Source: G965202915 sp965205955 (GTDB taxonomy: Bacteria; Pseudomonadota; Gammaproteobacteria; Eutrophobiales; Eutrophobiaceae). Taken from it: a stretch of 64,000 nucleotides of DNA. The stretch covers positions 2,046,001 to 2,110,000 of the forward strand of contig OZ242192.1 of NCBI GenBank assembly GCA_965205955.1, written 5' to 3'. The translations under genes were made by a program, and so were the position numbers. Below the pieces are notes generated by a model. It ran no database searches. It had not been told where the DNA came from and worked only from the letters and a program-made list of their open reading frames with translations. This document shows, one piece after another, positions 1-9,621 of this stretch. Numbering within the stretch: the stretch's first letter is position 1; every line of letters begins with the position of its first letter.

Positions 1-1
1 C

Positions 2-3000
2 AGACTGGATGGTTCCGGTCAGTATGAGGATGGATTTTCTCTGCCTGATGCCGATATTTATTATGGCAGTATTCTTGTTGAATCGGCGGTGAAAGATGAC
101 AGAGGCAAGTTTGTAGCCTCGACAGCGAAGGCCGACTACGCAGGCAGAGACAGATTTGTTGGTTTGCGCAACACACAGTGGCTGTATAAAAAAGGAAAAA
201 AAGCCGCATTGGAAACCGCAGTCGTAGATGAAAAAGGGGAGTTGATTGCCGGCTCTGATATAAAAATATCAATTCGCCATCAGGAATTGAAGGTAAGCCG
301 GGTTAAAGGGCCGGGGAATGCCTACCTGACAAAAAATATATCTGAGTGGGTGGAAAAGGATACGTGTGAAATCAGATCGCAAAGCAATCCGGTTACATGT
401 AGCTTTACACCCCGGCAGCCCGGTTACTTTCAATTTGTTGCTACTGCCAATGATTCAAAAGAACGGGAACATAAAACAATGCTCTACGGATGGGTAACCG
501 GCAGAGGAAATGTGCTTTGGGAGCAGACTCAGGACTACACATTGCAAATAATTCCCGAACAGACAGACTATAAAGTGGGAGATACCGCACGATACCTGAT
601 TAAAAACCCGTTTCCAGGGGCCAAGGCGCTGGTCACTGTAGAGCGCTATGGGGTAATTGACAGTTGGATAGAAAAGCTCGACACGGGCACACCGGTTGTT
701 GAAGTAAAGGTAAAAGAGGATTACCTGCCCGGGTTTTATCTATCTGTTGTGGTTGTCTCCCCGCGAGTTGCAAAACCCATTAGCCCGGAAAAAGTTGATC
801 TGGGCAAACCCAGTTATCGAATTGGATATGTCGCCACCCAGGTTAAAGATTCCAAAAAGGAAATCTCTATTGATGTTACCTCAGACAAAGCCGTTTACAA
901 ACCCAGAGAGACTGTCACGGCAACGATACACGTAGACCAAAAAACGGTTAATGGTGAAAAGGTTGAGCTGGCCGTTGCCGTTGTGGATGAGTCGGTTCTT
1001 GCGCTTAATCAACAGGGTATTGGATATTACGATCCGTACCAGGGGTTTAACAAGCTGGACTCTTTGGATGTCTATAACTATAGTTTAATGAGTCGTCTGG
1101 TGGGGCGTCAGAAATTCGAGAAAAAAGGCGCAAGTCCCGCTGGTGGCGCAGGATCACTTTATTCAGCGTTGCGCAACCTGTTTAAATTTGTCAGCTACTG
1201 GAACCCATCACTCAAACCCGATTCAGAGGGCAATGCAACGATCAAATTCGACGTGCCTGATAATTTGACCGGGTGGCGGATCCTGGCGATGGCTGTTACC
1301 CCTAATGATCGAATGGGCCTTGGCCACTCAAACTACAAAGTGAACAAGCCCACAGAAATCCGGCCCGTTATGCCAAATCAGCTGGTTGAAGGCGATAGCT
1401 TCATTGCTGATTTTAATATCATGAATCGCACGGATAAGGCACGCCGGCTAAAAGTCAACGTAGAAATTAAAGGCGCATTGTCTGACACTTCACCCACTTC
1501 ATTTCAACGCTCGCTTGAAGTGGCGCCCTATAAACGCAGCAACATAGGCTTCCCTGTAGTTACTAAAGGCAGTGGCGAAGTACACTTTCTCGTATCGGCA
1601 ATCGATAACATGGATAGCGATGCAATGGAGCACAGAGTGCCTGTAAATATTCGCAGATCGCTGCAAACGGCGGCTGATTATGGAACAACCGTATCCTCCG
1701 AAGTCTCAACATCGCTCAGTATCCCCCAGGGGATCTATCCTGAATCCGGCGAGGTGGGCGCTATATTATCACCTACGGTGATAGGAAATATCGATGGCGC
1801 ATTCACCTATGTTAAAAATTATCCGAATCTGTGCTGGGAACAGCAGCTTAGCAAAGCGGTGATGGCCTCCTCGTACCTTCGCCTAAAAGATTACCTATCC
1901 AAAGATCTTCAGTGGGGCTCCCCTGAAGAAGATATTTCTACGGCCTTAAAAGCGGCGGCCGGTTTTCAGGCCCCGAATGGCGGAATGGGCTATTGGAGAT
2001 CATCAAACCAGTATGTCAGTCCCTTCCTCACCGCATATACCGTGCTCGCTTTTAATTGGTTGCGTCGTGATGGCCATGCCATTCCCGCAGAAGTTGAAAC
2101 ACGTTTACTCGGCTATCTTGAAAAAATGCTCAGAGAAAACAGCTTCCCGACTTTTTACAGCAAGGGAATGTCATCGTCTGTCAGAGCTGTAGCCCTGGCA
2201 GCGCTTGCCGAGCATGATCGTATTAGTGCCGAGGATATTGATCGATATCTTGCACACGTTCCGGAGATGGATTTATTTGGCAAATCCCACTTTTTACTCG
2301 CTGCTCTCAGGACCGGCACGCCGAAAGCAGCAACGCGTGAAATTCTGGATACTATTTTGGGACATGCCAGCCAGAGTGGCGGGCAATTTCAATTTACCGA
2401 AATTTTAGATGACAGTTACAATTACATATTGGCCACGCCGTTGCGGGCCAATTGTTCCGTTCTATCAAGCCTGTTGATTTCACAGCAAGATGAAACACTC
2501 GGAAACAGTATACGGGATATACCGTTTCAACTCGTGCGAATGATCACTCAAGCACGCGGTAATCGTGAGCACTGGAACAACACACAGGAGAATGTTTTTT
2601 GTCTCAATGCCTTATCTGATTACAGCCGGCGCTATGAAACGGAGGCGCCTGCATTTAAAGCCAGTGTTGCGTTCAAGGGCCAGACTCTGGGCAGCGCTGA
2701 ATTTACCAAAGTAACGGATGAGGCTGTAGCGATAAAACGCGCCCTGGTGGGCAGTGATGAAGGTGAAAAAGGAGCTATTTCCATTAGCAAAGAAGGGGAA
2801 GGCCGCTTGTATTATTCAGCGCGGGTCTCCTATGCATTACAGGAAGATAGCGCTGCCCGGATAAATTCGGGTATTGAGATACGCCGAGAGTACAGCATCG
2901 AAAGAGGCGGGGGTTTCCAATTGCTAAACAGCCCGATGCAGATCCGCCGAGGGGATATTGTTCAAGTAGACCTGTTTGTGTCTTCACCGGCGGCGCGTCA

Positions 3001-3364
3001 TTTTGTTGTTGTTGATGACCCCGTTCCCGGTGGTCTTGAACCTGTGAACACCGACCTTGCTACAGCTTCGATTATCGATGCAGACAAGGGAGCATTCAAA
3101 GCAGCGGAAGGATCATGGTGGTTGAATTTTAGCGACTGGACCTATTTTGGCGGATACTTTTGGAGTTTTTACCACAAAGAACTACGCCATGACTCTGCCA
3201 GGTTCTATGCCGACTACTTACCCGCTGGAAACTACCATTTATCCTACACCGCCCAGGCAATTGCTGAAGGTGAGTTTAGCATTATGCCCGTTCACACTGA
3301 GGAAATGTATGCTCCCGACGTGTATGGGAAGGGAGTACCTGCTACCTTGAAAGTCATTAACTAG
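2..3364 (+). CDS. Bacterial alpha-2-macroglobulin family protein (5' truncated by window edge)
   Basis: Large periplasmic protease-trapping protein of the bacterial alpha-2-macroglobulin type. The reading frame is open from base 2, so the true start lies before the window; a GTG at 89 is only the first internal start-like codon. Visible parts are macroglobulin-like beta domains, a thioester motif CWEQ at 1832-1843, and a following helical thioester-domain stretch containing GGMGYW near 1979. Family knowledge: an intact CxEQ thioester lets the protein bind attacking proteases covalently, as in the YfhM-type subgroup; the other bacterial subgroup (YfaS-type) lacks it. The next gene, 4 bases downstream, is pbpC, the usual partner; the pair is thought to protect and repair the wall when the outer membrane is breached. 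The signal peptide or lipobox is outside the window. Confidence 0.93.
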   Translation, partial: RLDGSGQYEDGFSLPDADIYYGSILVESAVKDDRGKFVASTAKADYAGRDRFVGLRNTQWLYKKGKKAALETAVVDEKGELIAGSDIKISIRHQELKVSRVKGPGNAYLTKNISEWVEKDTCEIRSQSNPVTCSFTPRQPGYFQFVATANDSKEREHKTMLYGWVTGRGNVLWEQTQDYTLQIIPEQTDYKVGDTARYLIKNPFPGAKALVTVERYGVIDSWIEKLDTGTPVVEVKVKEDYLPGFYLSVVVVSPRVAKPISPEKVDLGKPSYRIGYVATQVKDSKKEISIDVTSDKAVYKPRETVTATIHVDQKTVNGEKVELAVAVVDESVLALNQQGIGYYDPYQGFNKLDSLDVYNYSLMSRLVGRQKFEKKGASPAGGAGSLYSALRNLFKFVSYWNPSLKPDSEGNATIKFDVPDNLTGWRILAMAVTPNDRMGLGHSNYKVNKPTEIRPVMPNQLVEGDSFIADFNIMNRTDKARRLKVNVEIKGALSDTSPTSFQRSLEVAPYKRSNIGFPVVTKGSGEVHFLVSAIDNMDSDAMEHRVPVNIRRSLQTAADYGTTVSSEVSTSLSIPQGIYPESGEVGAILSPTVIGNIDGAFTYVKNYPNLCWEQQLSKAVMASSYLRLKDYLSKDLQWGSPEEDISTALKAAAGFQAPNGGMGYWRSSNQYVSPFLTAYTVLAFNWLRRDGHAIPAEVETRLLGYLEKMLRENSFPTFYSKGMSSSVRAVALAALAEHDRISAEDIDRYLAHVPEMDLFGKSHFLLAALRTGTPKAATREILDTILGHASQSGGQFQFTEILDDSYNYILATPLRANCSVLSSLLISQQDETLGNSIRDIPFQLVRMITQARGNREHWNNTQENVFCLNALSDYSRRYETEAPAFKASVAFKGQTLGSAEFTKVTDEAVAIKRALVGSDEGEKGAISISKEGEGRLYYSARVSYALQEDSAARINSGIEIRREYSIERGGGFQLLNSPMQIRRGDIVQVDLFVSSPAARHFVVVDDPVPGGLEPVNTDLATASIIDADKGAFKAAEGSWWLNFSDWTYFGGYFWSFYHKELRHDSARFYADYLPAGNYHLSYTAQAIAEGEFSIMPVHTEEMYAPDVYGKGVPATLKVIN

Positions 3365-3368
3365 CGCT

Positions 3369-5570
3369 ATGAACACGTACCGGTTGAGTAGCAGGGGATT
3401 GCCAGCCCTGGGGGGGATAGTAATCTGTCTGATATTGATTTTGCTTGTGCTCAAGACTGTAGGCGCCTTTATTCCCTTTCCCACCGCACTGACGGTATCG
3501 AACAGCGCAGTCATTAAGCCAAAATACGTTGATCGCTACGGTAATTCCCTGAATGTTACCTACCAGAACGTGTGGAACCGGCATAACATTTCGCCTGTGC
3601 ATGAAATACCCGAATTTCTTAAAACAGCATTTGTAGTCTCGGAAGATAAACGCTTTTATCAGCATTCGGGGCCGGACTGGCTGGCCCGTATCAATGCGCT
3701 AAAGCTGAATATCCTTGAGGGCCGGGCAATCAGGGGGGCGAGCACGATCACCGAACAGGTCGTTCGAATGATACATCCGCGCCCCAGAACCGTGTGGTCC
3801 CGATGGGTAGAAGGTTTTGAGGCTCACCGGTTGGAGAGCGCTTTCTCCAAACTCGATATTCTGGAATTCTATCTTAATCAGGTTCCTTATCAGGGAAAGC
3901 GCCGTGGTGTAAAAGAAGCTGCCGCCTTTTATTTTAACCGGGACATGGATACCCTGAGCAAGAAAGAGATGTTGGCCCTGGCCGTTTTTATTCGCGCTCC
4001 CAAGTGGCTTGATCCGGCAAAATATCCTGCAAGGCTCAATGATGCGGTAATGAAGCTGGCAGCAAGAATGAAAAGCATGGATTTACTCAGTCAGCCTGAA
4101 TTTGAGCGACTTGAAAAATCCCCGCTAAAAGTGGAGCGTCCGAGTTTACAGGTAAACGCCGAACACTTTATTGAGTATTTAGAAAGCCGACTCTCAAACA
4201 CATCGATGATGAGCCAACCCTCCGTGGTAAACACCACCCTTGATGCAGAATTACAGCAATCCACACAACAGCTACTCGATACACGATTGGATAATCTTGC
4301 TGATTTTAACGTCAACAATGGCGCTGTACTCATCATTGAACATGGCCGCAACGAAATACTGGCCTGGGTGGTTGGACATGCAGGAAAAAACAACAAGATC
4401 TATAACAAAATAGATCCAATAATTACCCCCAGACAGCCGGGGTCAGCATTAAAACCATTTTTATATGTGAAGGCTTTGGACATGGGATGGACCGCTTCCA
4501 CCCTGATTGACGACCTTCCATTGGATGAAAGCGTTGGTTCCGGAATACACACCTATCACAACTATAATCGCGGGCATTACGGGAAAATTTCCATTCGAGA
4601 GGCGCTTGGTAATTCATTAAACATACCTGCGATTAAAGCAATCCAGTTTGTATCTCCCGCTGTCTTTCTGGACTTTATGTACGATCTGGGCGTGCGCAGC
4701 TTAACAAAACACCCGAATGTTTATGGAAGCGGTATAGCATTGGGTAATGGTGAAATGACCTTGCTGGAGTTAGTGAAAGGCTACACCACCCTGGCTAGAA
4801 TGGGGGATCATAAACCCTTGTCCCTGCTTGACGGGGACCATTCGAAAACCGCCGGCAACCGTATTATTAAAGAAGACATTGCCAGCCTGATCGCCGACAT
4901 CATTTCTGATCCAGCCGCTCGTGAAAAAGAGTTTGGCTGGGACTCGATACTAAATTTTCCTCATCAGACAGCCGTTAAAACGGGCACCTCCAGCGACTAT
5001 AGAGACGCCTGGGCTATAGGCTACAACGACAAATACACTGTTGGTGTCTGGATGGGCAATCTTGATTACTCAGCAATGCACGAAATCACCGGCTCAGCAG
5101 GCCCTGCAGTAGTTTTACGAGCAGTATTCAACATGATTAATCGAAACCGGCAACACAGGCCGCTTTTCTTCAGCAGCAATTTGGAAAAATACAAAGTCTG
5201 TGTTGACACCGGCCTTTTTGCTGACAATGATTGTGAATCAAGGGATGAGTGGTTTATCCCCGGTCAGTATCCCTCAATACTGAAGGATCCCAATGAAAAA
5301 ATCAGGGTACAAAAGCCCAGCAACGGATTACATCTGGCTATGGATCCGAGAATTCCTGATGAGAGTGAATATTTCCAATTTGAATTGTCTAACAATCACT
5401 CCATTGAAAAAGTAGATTGGTATATAAATAACAAAATAATTGGCTCTTCCAAACACCGCAGTTACAAATGGCGTCTTAATAAAGGGCATTTCTCCGTACA
5501 TGCCAGAGTTTGGTCCAAAGAGCTCGCATCTCCGCTATTGGCTGAGGCCGTGCAGTTCATTGTAAATTAA
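3369..5570 (+). CDS. pbpC: Penicillin-binding protein 1C (bifunctional peptidoglycan synthase)
   Basis: A 733-residue class A penicillin-binding protein. One membrane anchor lies at about residues 15-36. The glycosyltransferase GT51 domain follows, with catalytic Glu92 in SEDKRF and the motif RGASTITEQ at 122-130. The transpeptidase domain has all three active-site motifs: S359-A-L-K362, S416-L-N418 and K537-T-G-T-S. The C-terminal 90 or so residues match the PBP1C-specific beta domain (BiPBP_C). It polymerises and crosslinks peptidoglycan at the outer face of the inner membrane. It begins 4 bases after the alpha-2-macroglobulin gene, with no strong ribosome-binding site, so translational coupling is likely. 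Confidence 0.97.
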   Translation: MNTYRLSSRGLPALGGIVICLILILLVLKTVGAFIPFPTALTVSNSAVIKPKYVDRYGNSLNVTYQNVWNRHNISPVHEIPEFLKTAFVVSEDKRFYQHSGPDWLARINALKLNILEGRAIRGASTITEQVVRMIHPRPRTVWSRWVEGFEAHRLESAFSKLDILEFYLNQVPYQGKRRGVKEAAAFYFNRDMDTLSKKEMLALAVFIRAPKWLDPAKYPARLNDAVMKLAARMKSMDLLSQPEFERLEKSPLKVERPSLQVNAEHFIEYLESRLSNTSMMSQPSVVNTTLDAELQQSTQQLLDTRLDNLADFNVNNGAVLIIEHGRNEILAWVVGHAGKNNKIYNKIDPIITPRQPGSALKPFLYVKALDMGWTASTLIDDLPLDESVGSGIHTYHNYNRGHYGKISIREALGNSLNIPAIKAIQFVSPAVFLDFMYDLGVRSLTKHPNVYGSGIALGNGEMTLLELVKGYTTLARMGDHKPLSLLDGDHSKTAGNRIIKEDIASLIADIISDPAAREKEFGWDSILNFPHQTAVKTGTSSDYRDAWAIGYNDKYTVGVWMGNLDYSAMHEITGSAGPAVVLRAVFNMINRNRQHRPLFFSSNLEKYKVCVDTGLFADNDCESRDEWFIPGQYPSILKDPNEKIRVQKPSNGLHLAMDPRIPDESEYFQFELSNNHSIEKVDWYINNKIIGSSKHRSYKWRLNKGHFSVHARVWSKELASPLLAEAVQFIVN

Positions 5571-5579
5571 AAAAACATT

Positions 5580-5637
5580 TGAACGTATTGAATCCTCGAT
5601 TGGATTGAAAGAGAGTATCGCCTGTCATAACGAAACA
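5580..5637 (-). repeat. Dispersed repeat copy 1 (probable IS left-end relic)
   Basis: Read on the minus strand this stretch runs from TGTTTCGT through the core TACTCTCTTTCAATCC to ACGTTCA. It matches copy 2 (7903-7980) nearly base for base except for a 4-base gap and a few substitutions, and then stops matching before the AGGAGG box. The CCTGCTT-type flank beyond TGTTTCGT is also shared with copy 2. It sits directly behind pbpC, in the gap before the aat stop. Confidence 0.75.
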
Positions 5638-5817
5638 CGAAAGCAGGAATCCAGCGGTGATGAGACGGGCACAGTGGGTAAGCGACAGGACTTGTAGGAC
5701 TGGATGCCTGCCTCTGCTCAGGTCAGGGGATAGATCTTTCGCAGGCATGGCGGGGGCAGGTATCAGAACCTTTCGACCAAAATTCTGCATTTCTCCCGCG
5801 CTCATGCAATATTCGTG

Positions 5818-6567
5818 CTATTCCCGCCACAGGCCATTGAATACCGCTTCACCCGGCCAATCCGTAGTCTTTTCATCCGAGCAGAATTTTCCAAGCACAC
5901 CGATAAATACCTTCCTGCTGATCAATTTTGCGCCCAGGCTCTGCAGGTGCTGCGAATGCAACTGGCAATCGATCAATCTGAAATTCCTCGCCCTTGTCTC
6001 CTGCACCAGATGCGCCAGCGCTACTTTCGAGGCATCGGTAACACGGCTGAACATGGATTCACCGAAAAAAATCCGGCCAAAACTAACACCGTACAACCCG
6101 CCGACCAATTCATCGCCCAGCCAGCATTCCACCGAATGCGCATATCCTGCCGCATTCAGTTCATTGTAGGCGGTTTCCATATTTTTCGTTATCCAGGTAT
6201 CGCTGCTATCCTTTCGCGGCTCCGAGCAGGCGGAAACCACTCTATCGAAGGCGCGGTTGAATGTAACGGTGAACGGTCTCTTTCTCAGGGTTTTACCCAA
6301 ACTTCCGGAGACCTTGAAATCATCCAATTCCAACACGCAGCGGGGATCGGGCGACCACCAGAGTATCGGGTAGTCATGGTTGAACCAGGGGAATATGCCC
6401 ATTCTATAAGCCTCGATCAGGCATTCAACACTCAAATTTCCACCTATGGCGAGCAGCCCGTCGGGATCCTGCAATGCCGCATCCACATCCGGGAAGTGAT
6501 CGGAAAAGAGATTATCTCGTACCCAGTAGAACTTATCCTTGCTGCGATGATGGCTGTGAGTTGTCAT
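5818..6567 (-). CDS. aat: Leucyl/phenylalanyl-tRNA--protein transferase
   Basis: 249 residues, the usual length for this family. It transfers Leu or Phe from aminoacyl-tRNA to the N-terminus of proteins that begin with Arg or Lys, marking them for ClpAP degradation (bacterial N-end rule), in the cytoplasm. Family signatures seen are GIFPWF, WWSPDPRCVL and FGESMFSR. Its ATG overlaps the stop of the upstream acyltransferase-like gene by one base (TAATG), so the two are probably translated together. Confidence 0.97.
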   Translation of the reverse strand: MTTHSHHRSKDKFYWVRDNLFSDHFPDVDAALQDPDGLLAIGGNLSVECLIEAYRMGIFPWFNHDYPILWWSPDPRCVLELDDFKVSGSLGKTLRKRPFTVTFNRAFDRVVSACSEPRKDSSDTWITKNMETAYNELNAAGYAHSVECWLGDELVGGLYGVSFGRIFFGESMFSRVTDASKVALAHLVQETRARNFRLIDCQLHSQHLQSLGAKLISRKVFIGVLGKFCSDEKTTDWPGEAVFNGLWRE

Positions 6568-7706
6568 TACTGCACCTTGCTATAGACAGAACGGAGCTTT
6601 AAATTCTCATAATATTCCATGATGACCCCGCTTTCCCGGTCCAGAAAATCCGATATAGCCGTTCTGAAGCCCTTATCATTGATCCAATGCCAGGAATAGG
6701 TCAGCACCGGCTCAAACCCTCTATTGATCTTATGTTCCCCTTGGGCCCCGGCATCCAGCCGCTTCAGGCGATGACGGATGCAATAATCGATAGTCTGGTA
6801 ATAGCATAGCTCGAAATGGAGATACGGCACATAGCTCAGACAGCCCCAGTGCCTGCCGTACAGCGTTTGTCGGTCCTTCATCGCAAGTGCGCCGGCAACA
6901 GGCTTGTTTTGCCGAAAGGCGAGCAACAGCAGGGTCGAATCCGGCAGCGTTTCAGTAAGCGACAGCATAAAATCCAGATTGAACCGGGGCTCCCCCCATT
7001 TCTTGGCAAACGTAGAGCAGTAAAAATCATAATAAACCGCCCATTGCTCCTCGGTGATTTCGCCTCCCTCCAGGATCTCGATAACGGTATTACTTTTCTC
7101 GGACAATTGCCGCTCCCGCTTTATTTGCTTACGTTTTTTCGAACGCATCCGGTCGAGAAAATCCTGAAAATCCCGATAATCTCTATTGAACCAGTGATAC
7201 TGGCAACCCAGACGCTCCAGCAACCGGCCCTGCTCCATGAACTCCCGACCCATATATTTGTGAAACAGGCAATGCACCGATGAAATATTATTCTCTCTGG
7301 CAAACTCAATGATTTCCTCGATAACAAGCCGCCCGATTGTGTCGTTGTCATAATCCGGGTGCACCAGCAGGCGCGGCCCGGCAACCGGAGTAAACGGGAT
7401 AGCGGATACCAGTTTAGGATAATACTGCCCGCCCGCCTGCTGATACGCATCCGCCCAAAACCAGTCGAACACAAACTCCCCGTTTGAATCCAGTTTCACA
7501 TAAAGAGGCATTGCCCCGGCCAATACCTTATTCGAATACACAACAACATGGCAGGGCTTCCAGTTCTGGCTTTCCAGGCAGCCATATATCTCCAGTCCAT
7601 TCAGAAACTCATGCCGTATGAAGGGATAATCATCGGGGCTAAGCACATTCCATTCATCGGCCTTAATCGAAGCGAGCCGGTGGATGATATTTACGGTCAA
7701 TGTCAT
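6567..7706 (-). CDS. GNAT/FemAB-like acyltransferase family protein (COG3146, DUF482)
   Basis: About 379 residues from the ATG at 7706; an in-frame ATG at 7853 would add 49 residues with no family-like sequence, so the shorter start is preferred, although neither has a good ribosome-binding site. The sequence matches the family annotated as GNAT N-acetyltransferase or peptidoglycan biosynthesis/recognition protein. Its features are a Lys/Arg-rich central segment (MRSKKRKQIKRERQ) and a C-terminal half with RHWGC and FELCYYQ. The substrate is not known for the family. It sits directly upstream of aat with a one-base overlap. Confidence 0.85.
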   Translation of the reverse strand: MTLTVNIIHRLASIKADEWNVLSPDDYPFIRHEFLNGLEIYGCLESQNWKPCHVVVYSNKVLAGAMPLYVKLDSNGEFVFDWFWADAYQQAGGQYYPKLVSAIPFTPVAGPRLLVHPDYDNDTIGRLVIEEIIEFARENNISSVHCLFHKYMGREFMEQGRLLERLGCQYHWFNRDYRDFQDFLDRMRSKKRKQIKRERQLSEKSNTVIEILEGGEITEEQWAVYYDFYCSTFAKKWGEPRFNLDFMLSLTETLPDSTLLLLAFRQNKPVAGALAMKDRQTLYGRHWGCLSYVPYLHFELCYYQTIDYCIRHRLKRLDAGAQGEHKINRGFEPVLTYSWHWINDKGFRTAISDFLDRESGVIMEYYENLKLRSVYSKVQ

Positions 7707-7902
7707 TGCAGCATAATCGATAGAAAAGGAAACTAACCCGGATATTGCACCAATAGAGAGGGCAAAGCCCGCAATCAAACAAGCACCTTGCCCATGCCTA
7801 AATGTACCCGAACTGCGCTTGAATTTCCACCCGTAAAACGCCGACGTATTCAAGCCAGTTTCGCTGACGGCGACATCACCATCTCTGCCATCCCTGCTTC
7901 CG

Positions 7903-7980
7903 TGTTTCGTCCCGTATGACAGGATATACTCTCTTTCAATCCAATCGGGGATCCTATACGTTCAGAGGAGGTTGCAAAAT
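7903..7980 (+). repeat. Dispersed repeat copy 2, leading into transposase remnant
   Basis: The longest of three copies, from TGTTTCGT to GTTGCAAAAT. It contains AGGAGG at 7966-7971, seven bases ahead of the ATG of the IS481-like remnant, so in this copy the repeat doubles as the transposase leader. This suggests the repeat is the left end of an insertion sequence. I saw no matching right end after the remnant. Confidence 0.8.
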
Positions 7981-8346
7981 GGAGATGAAATTACACCGGC
8001 TGGCCGGAACGCATCTATGCCGGCTCCCACACGCCCCAGAAACTGAATCCGAGCGCTTCCCCGCAGCAGGAGGAGATGATCACCGAGTTGCGGCCTTGCG
8101 CTGGTCGCTGGATGATGGGGTCGAGGTGATGAGCAAGCTGAATAAGCAACCAGGCTCTGTGCGGGTGGCCATGGACCGGGCTACGCGCTTTGTATGGGAA
8201 AAACTCATGGAGTGCCGCGATGCCGCCACGGTCTCAACGTGTCTGCGTGAGTTCCTGGATGCGTTCCCACACCCGGCGCATACCCTGCTTACCGATAAGG
8301 ATAGCGCGTTCACAGACCGCAGGGTGTTGCACTTCGGACTGGAAGT
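7979..8346 (+). pseudogene. Decayed IS481-like transposase
   Basis: A broken transposase. The ATG at 7979 opens with MEMKLHRLA, like the N-terminus of IS481-family transposases. From 8001 a different frame reads a helix-turn-helix-flank-like stretch ending QQEEMITELR (to 8093). At about 8099 the first frame resumes with RWSLDDGVEVMSKL, then MDRATRFV and HTLLTDKDSAFTDR, the second-Asp region of the DDE core. The usual DNGxEF is changed to DKDSAF. At least one frameshift (8091-8099), internal deletions between the N-terminal and DDE regions, and loss of the C-terminal third mean it cannot encode an active enzyme. Neighbours are unrelated housekeeping genes on the other strand. Confidence 0.85.
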
Positions 8347-8397
8347 CAACGGGGGGCTGGGGGTTGAGGCAATAGCCGGGCTAATCCTGAATACCGC

Positions 8398-9006
8398 TCA
8401 GCTCATCGTTTTGCGATACTGCCGATAATACTCCATAGCCTTATTCACATAATTGCGGGTTTCCTTATACGGCGGCACCTTATTGCCGTATTTTCGTACC
8501 GCTGTTTCCCCGGCATTATATGCCGCCAGAGCCAGCACCAGATCATTGTCGAACATACGCAGCAGATCCCGCAAATAACGGGTTCCGCCCTTAATATTAT
8601 CCTCCGGGTTTTTTCTGTCCTTAACCCCGTATCTCTTTGCGGTCAACGGCATCAATTGCATCAAGCCCACCGCCCCCGCTCTCGAAACAGCATTCGGATC
8701 ATAGGCAGACTCGGTAGTGATCACCGCATGCAACAAGGTATGCGGCAGTTCGTAGGTCTTGGCCAGAGCTTTAATCAACCGGTCATATTTTTTCTGGTTT
8801 TCCTTCCAGTTATGATTTTTAATCCGGTGCTCCTGCTCGGTCCACCCCTTCCAGGTTTTGACCAACCGCTTATAACCGTCATGCTTCGGTCTATCCGTCA
8901 AGATCACATGCCCCTCTTGATTGATATACCGGTAAATATCGGCAAATACTGCAGCCGGGCAGCATGAGATCAATAAAACCGACAGACAAAATCGCTTCAC
9001 ATTCAT
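8398..9006 (-). CDS. Lytic transglycosylase, SLT domain
   Basis: 202 residues. An N-terminal signal sequence (LLISCCPAAVFA) is followed by a short DUF4124-like segment (DIYRYINQEGHVILTD) and a C-terminal SLT lysozyme-like domain. The catalytic Glu is in ITTESAYDPNA, followed by GAVGLMQLMP and LALAAYNAG, typical of family 1 transglycosylases. It cleaves the MurNAc-GlcNAc bond of peptidoglycan in the periplasm. The double Cys in the signal peptide could make it a lipoprotein, but no clear lipobox is present. Confidence 0.93.
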   Translation of the reverse strand: MNVKRFCLSVLLISCCPAAVFADIYRYINQEGHVILTDRPKHDGYKRLVKTWKGWTEQEHRIKNHNWKENQKKYDRLIKALAKTYELPHTLLHAVITTESAYDPNAVSRAGAVGLMQLMPLTAKRYGVKDRKNPEDNIKGGTRYLRDLLRMFDNDLVLALAAYNAGETAVRKYGNKVPPYKETRNYVNKAMEYYRQYRKTMS

Positions 9007-9054
9007 AAGATGCCGTTAATAATTACATATTGAATTTATAAACTTCTTCCAAGT

Positions 9055-9543
9055 TTATAACAAATATACAATTATTTGAATAATAACCGCGGAAAAAATA
9101 CCCGCCAGCAGATCATCGAGCATAATCCCGCTTCCCCCGGATACCTGGCGGTCCACCCATCTGATCGGCCAGGGCTTGACGACATCGAAAAACCGAAACA
9201 ACACAAACCCAAGCAACATCCACTCCCACCCGTCGGGCGCAAACGCCATCGTCGCAAAATAACCCACGATCTCATCCCAGACTATGGCCGGGTGATCATG
9301 CGTTTGCAGGCGGGACGCGGTGAACCCGCACACCCCCACCCCGACCAGAAAACACAGCAACGTAACCGCAAGATACGGAGCTACATCCAGCGACTGCATC
9401 GGCAGGTACAACAGCGCCCCGACAACAGTGCCCGCCGTTCCCGGCGCCTTTGGAACCAGCCCGCTGCCAAAACCCAGGGAGAATACATGCAGCGGATTCA
9501 ACAGGAAGGAAACGGGAACCGGTTTTGCCGATTTTTTGCCCAT
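9055..9543 (-). CDS. pgpA: Phosphatidylglycerophosphatase A
   Basis: About 162 residues from the ATG at 9543; an earlier in-frame start at 9597 would add 18 residues. It removes phosphate from phosphatidylglycerophosphate to make phosphatidylglycerol in the inner membrane. Family signatures are GFGSGLVPKAPGTAGT, VWDEIVG, FRFFDVVKPWPIRW and IMLDDLLAG, with several membrane segments between. No strong ribosome-binding site decides the start. In many gammaproteobacteria pgpA follows thiL, which is not seen here. Confidence 0.94.
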   Translation of the reverse strand: MGKKSAKPVPVSFLLNPLHVFSLGFGSGLVPKAPGTAGTVVGALLYLPMQSLDVAPYLAVTLLCFLVGVGVCGFTASRLQTHDHPAIVWDEIVGYFATMAFAPDGWEWMLLGFVLFRFFDVVKPWPIRWVDRQVSGGSGIMLDDLLAGIFSAVIIQIIVYLL

Positions 9544-9621
9544 ACCGGGAAACCAGGCGGACCGCCGCATCATTCCGCAGCAGGGAAGCGGAACCACATC
9601 AAGACACCGTATAGGCTTATT

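Noticed and set aside
5815..6585. Long open frame opposite aat
   Set aside because: The minus strand matches aat throughout with family motifs; the plus frame has no recognisable features.
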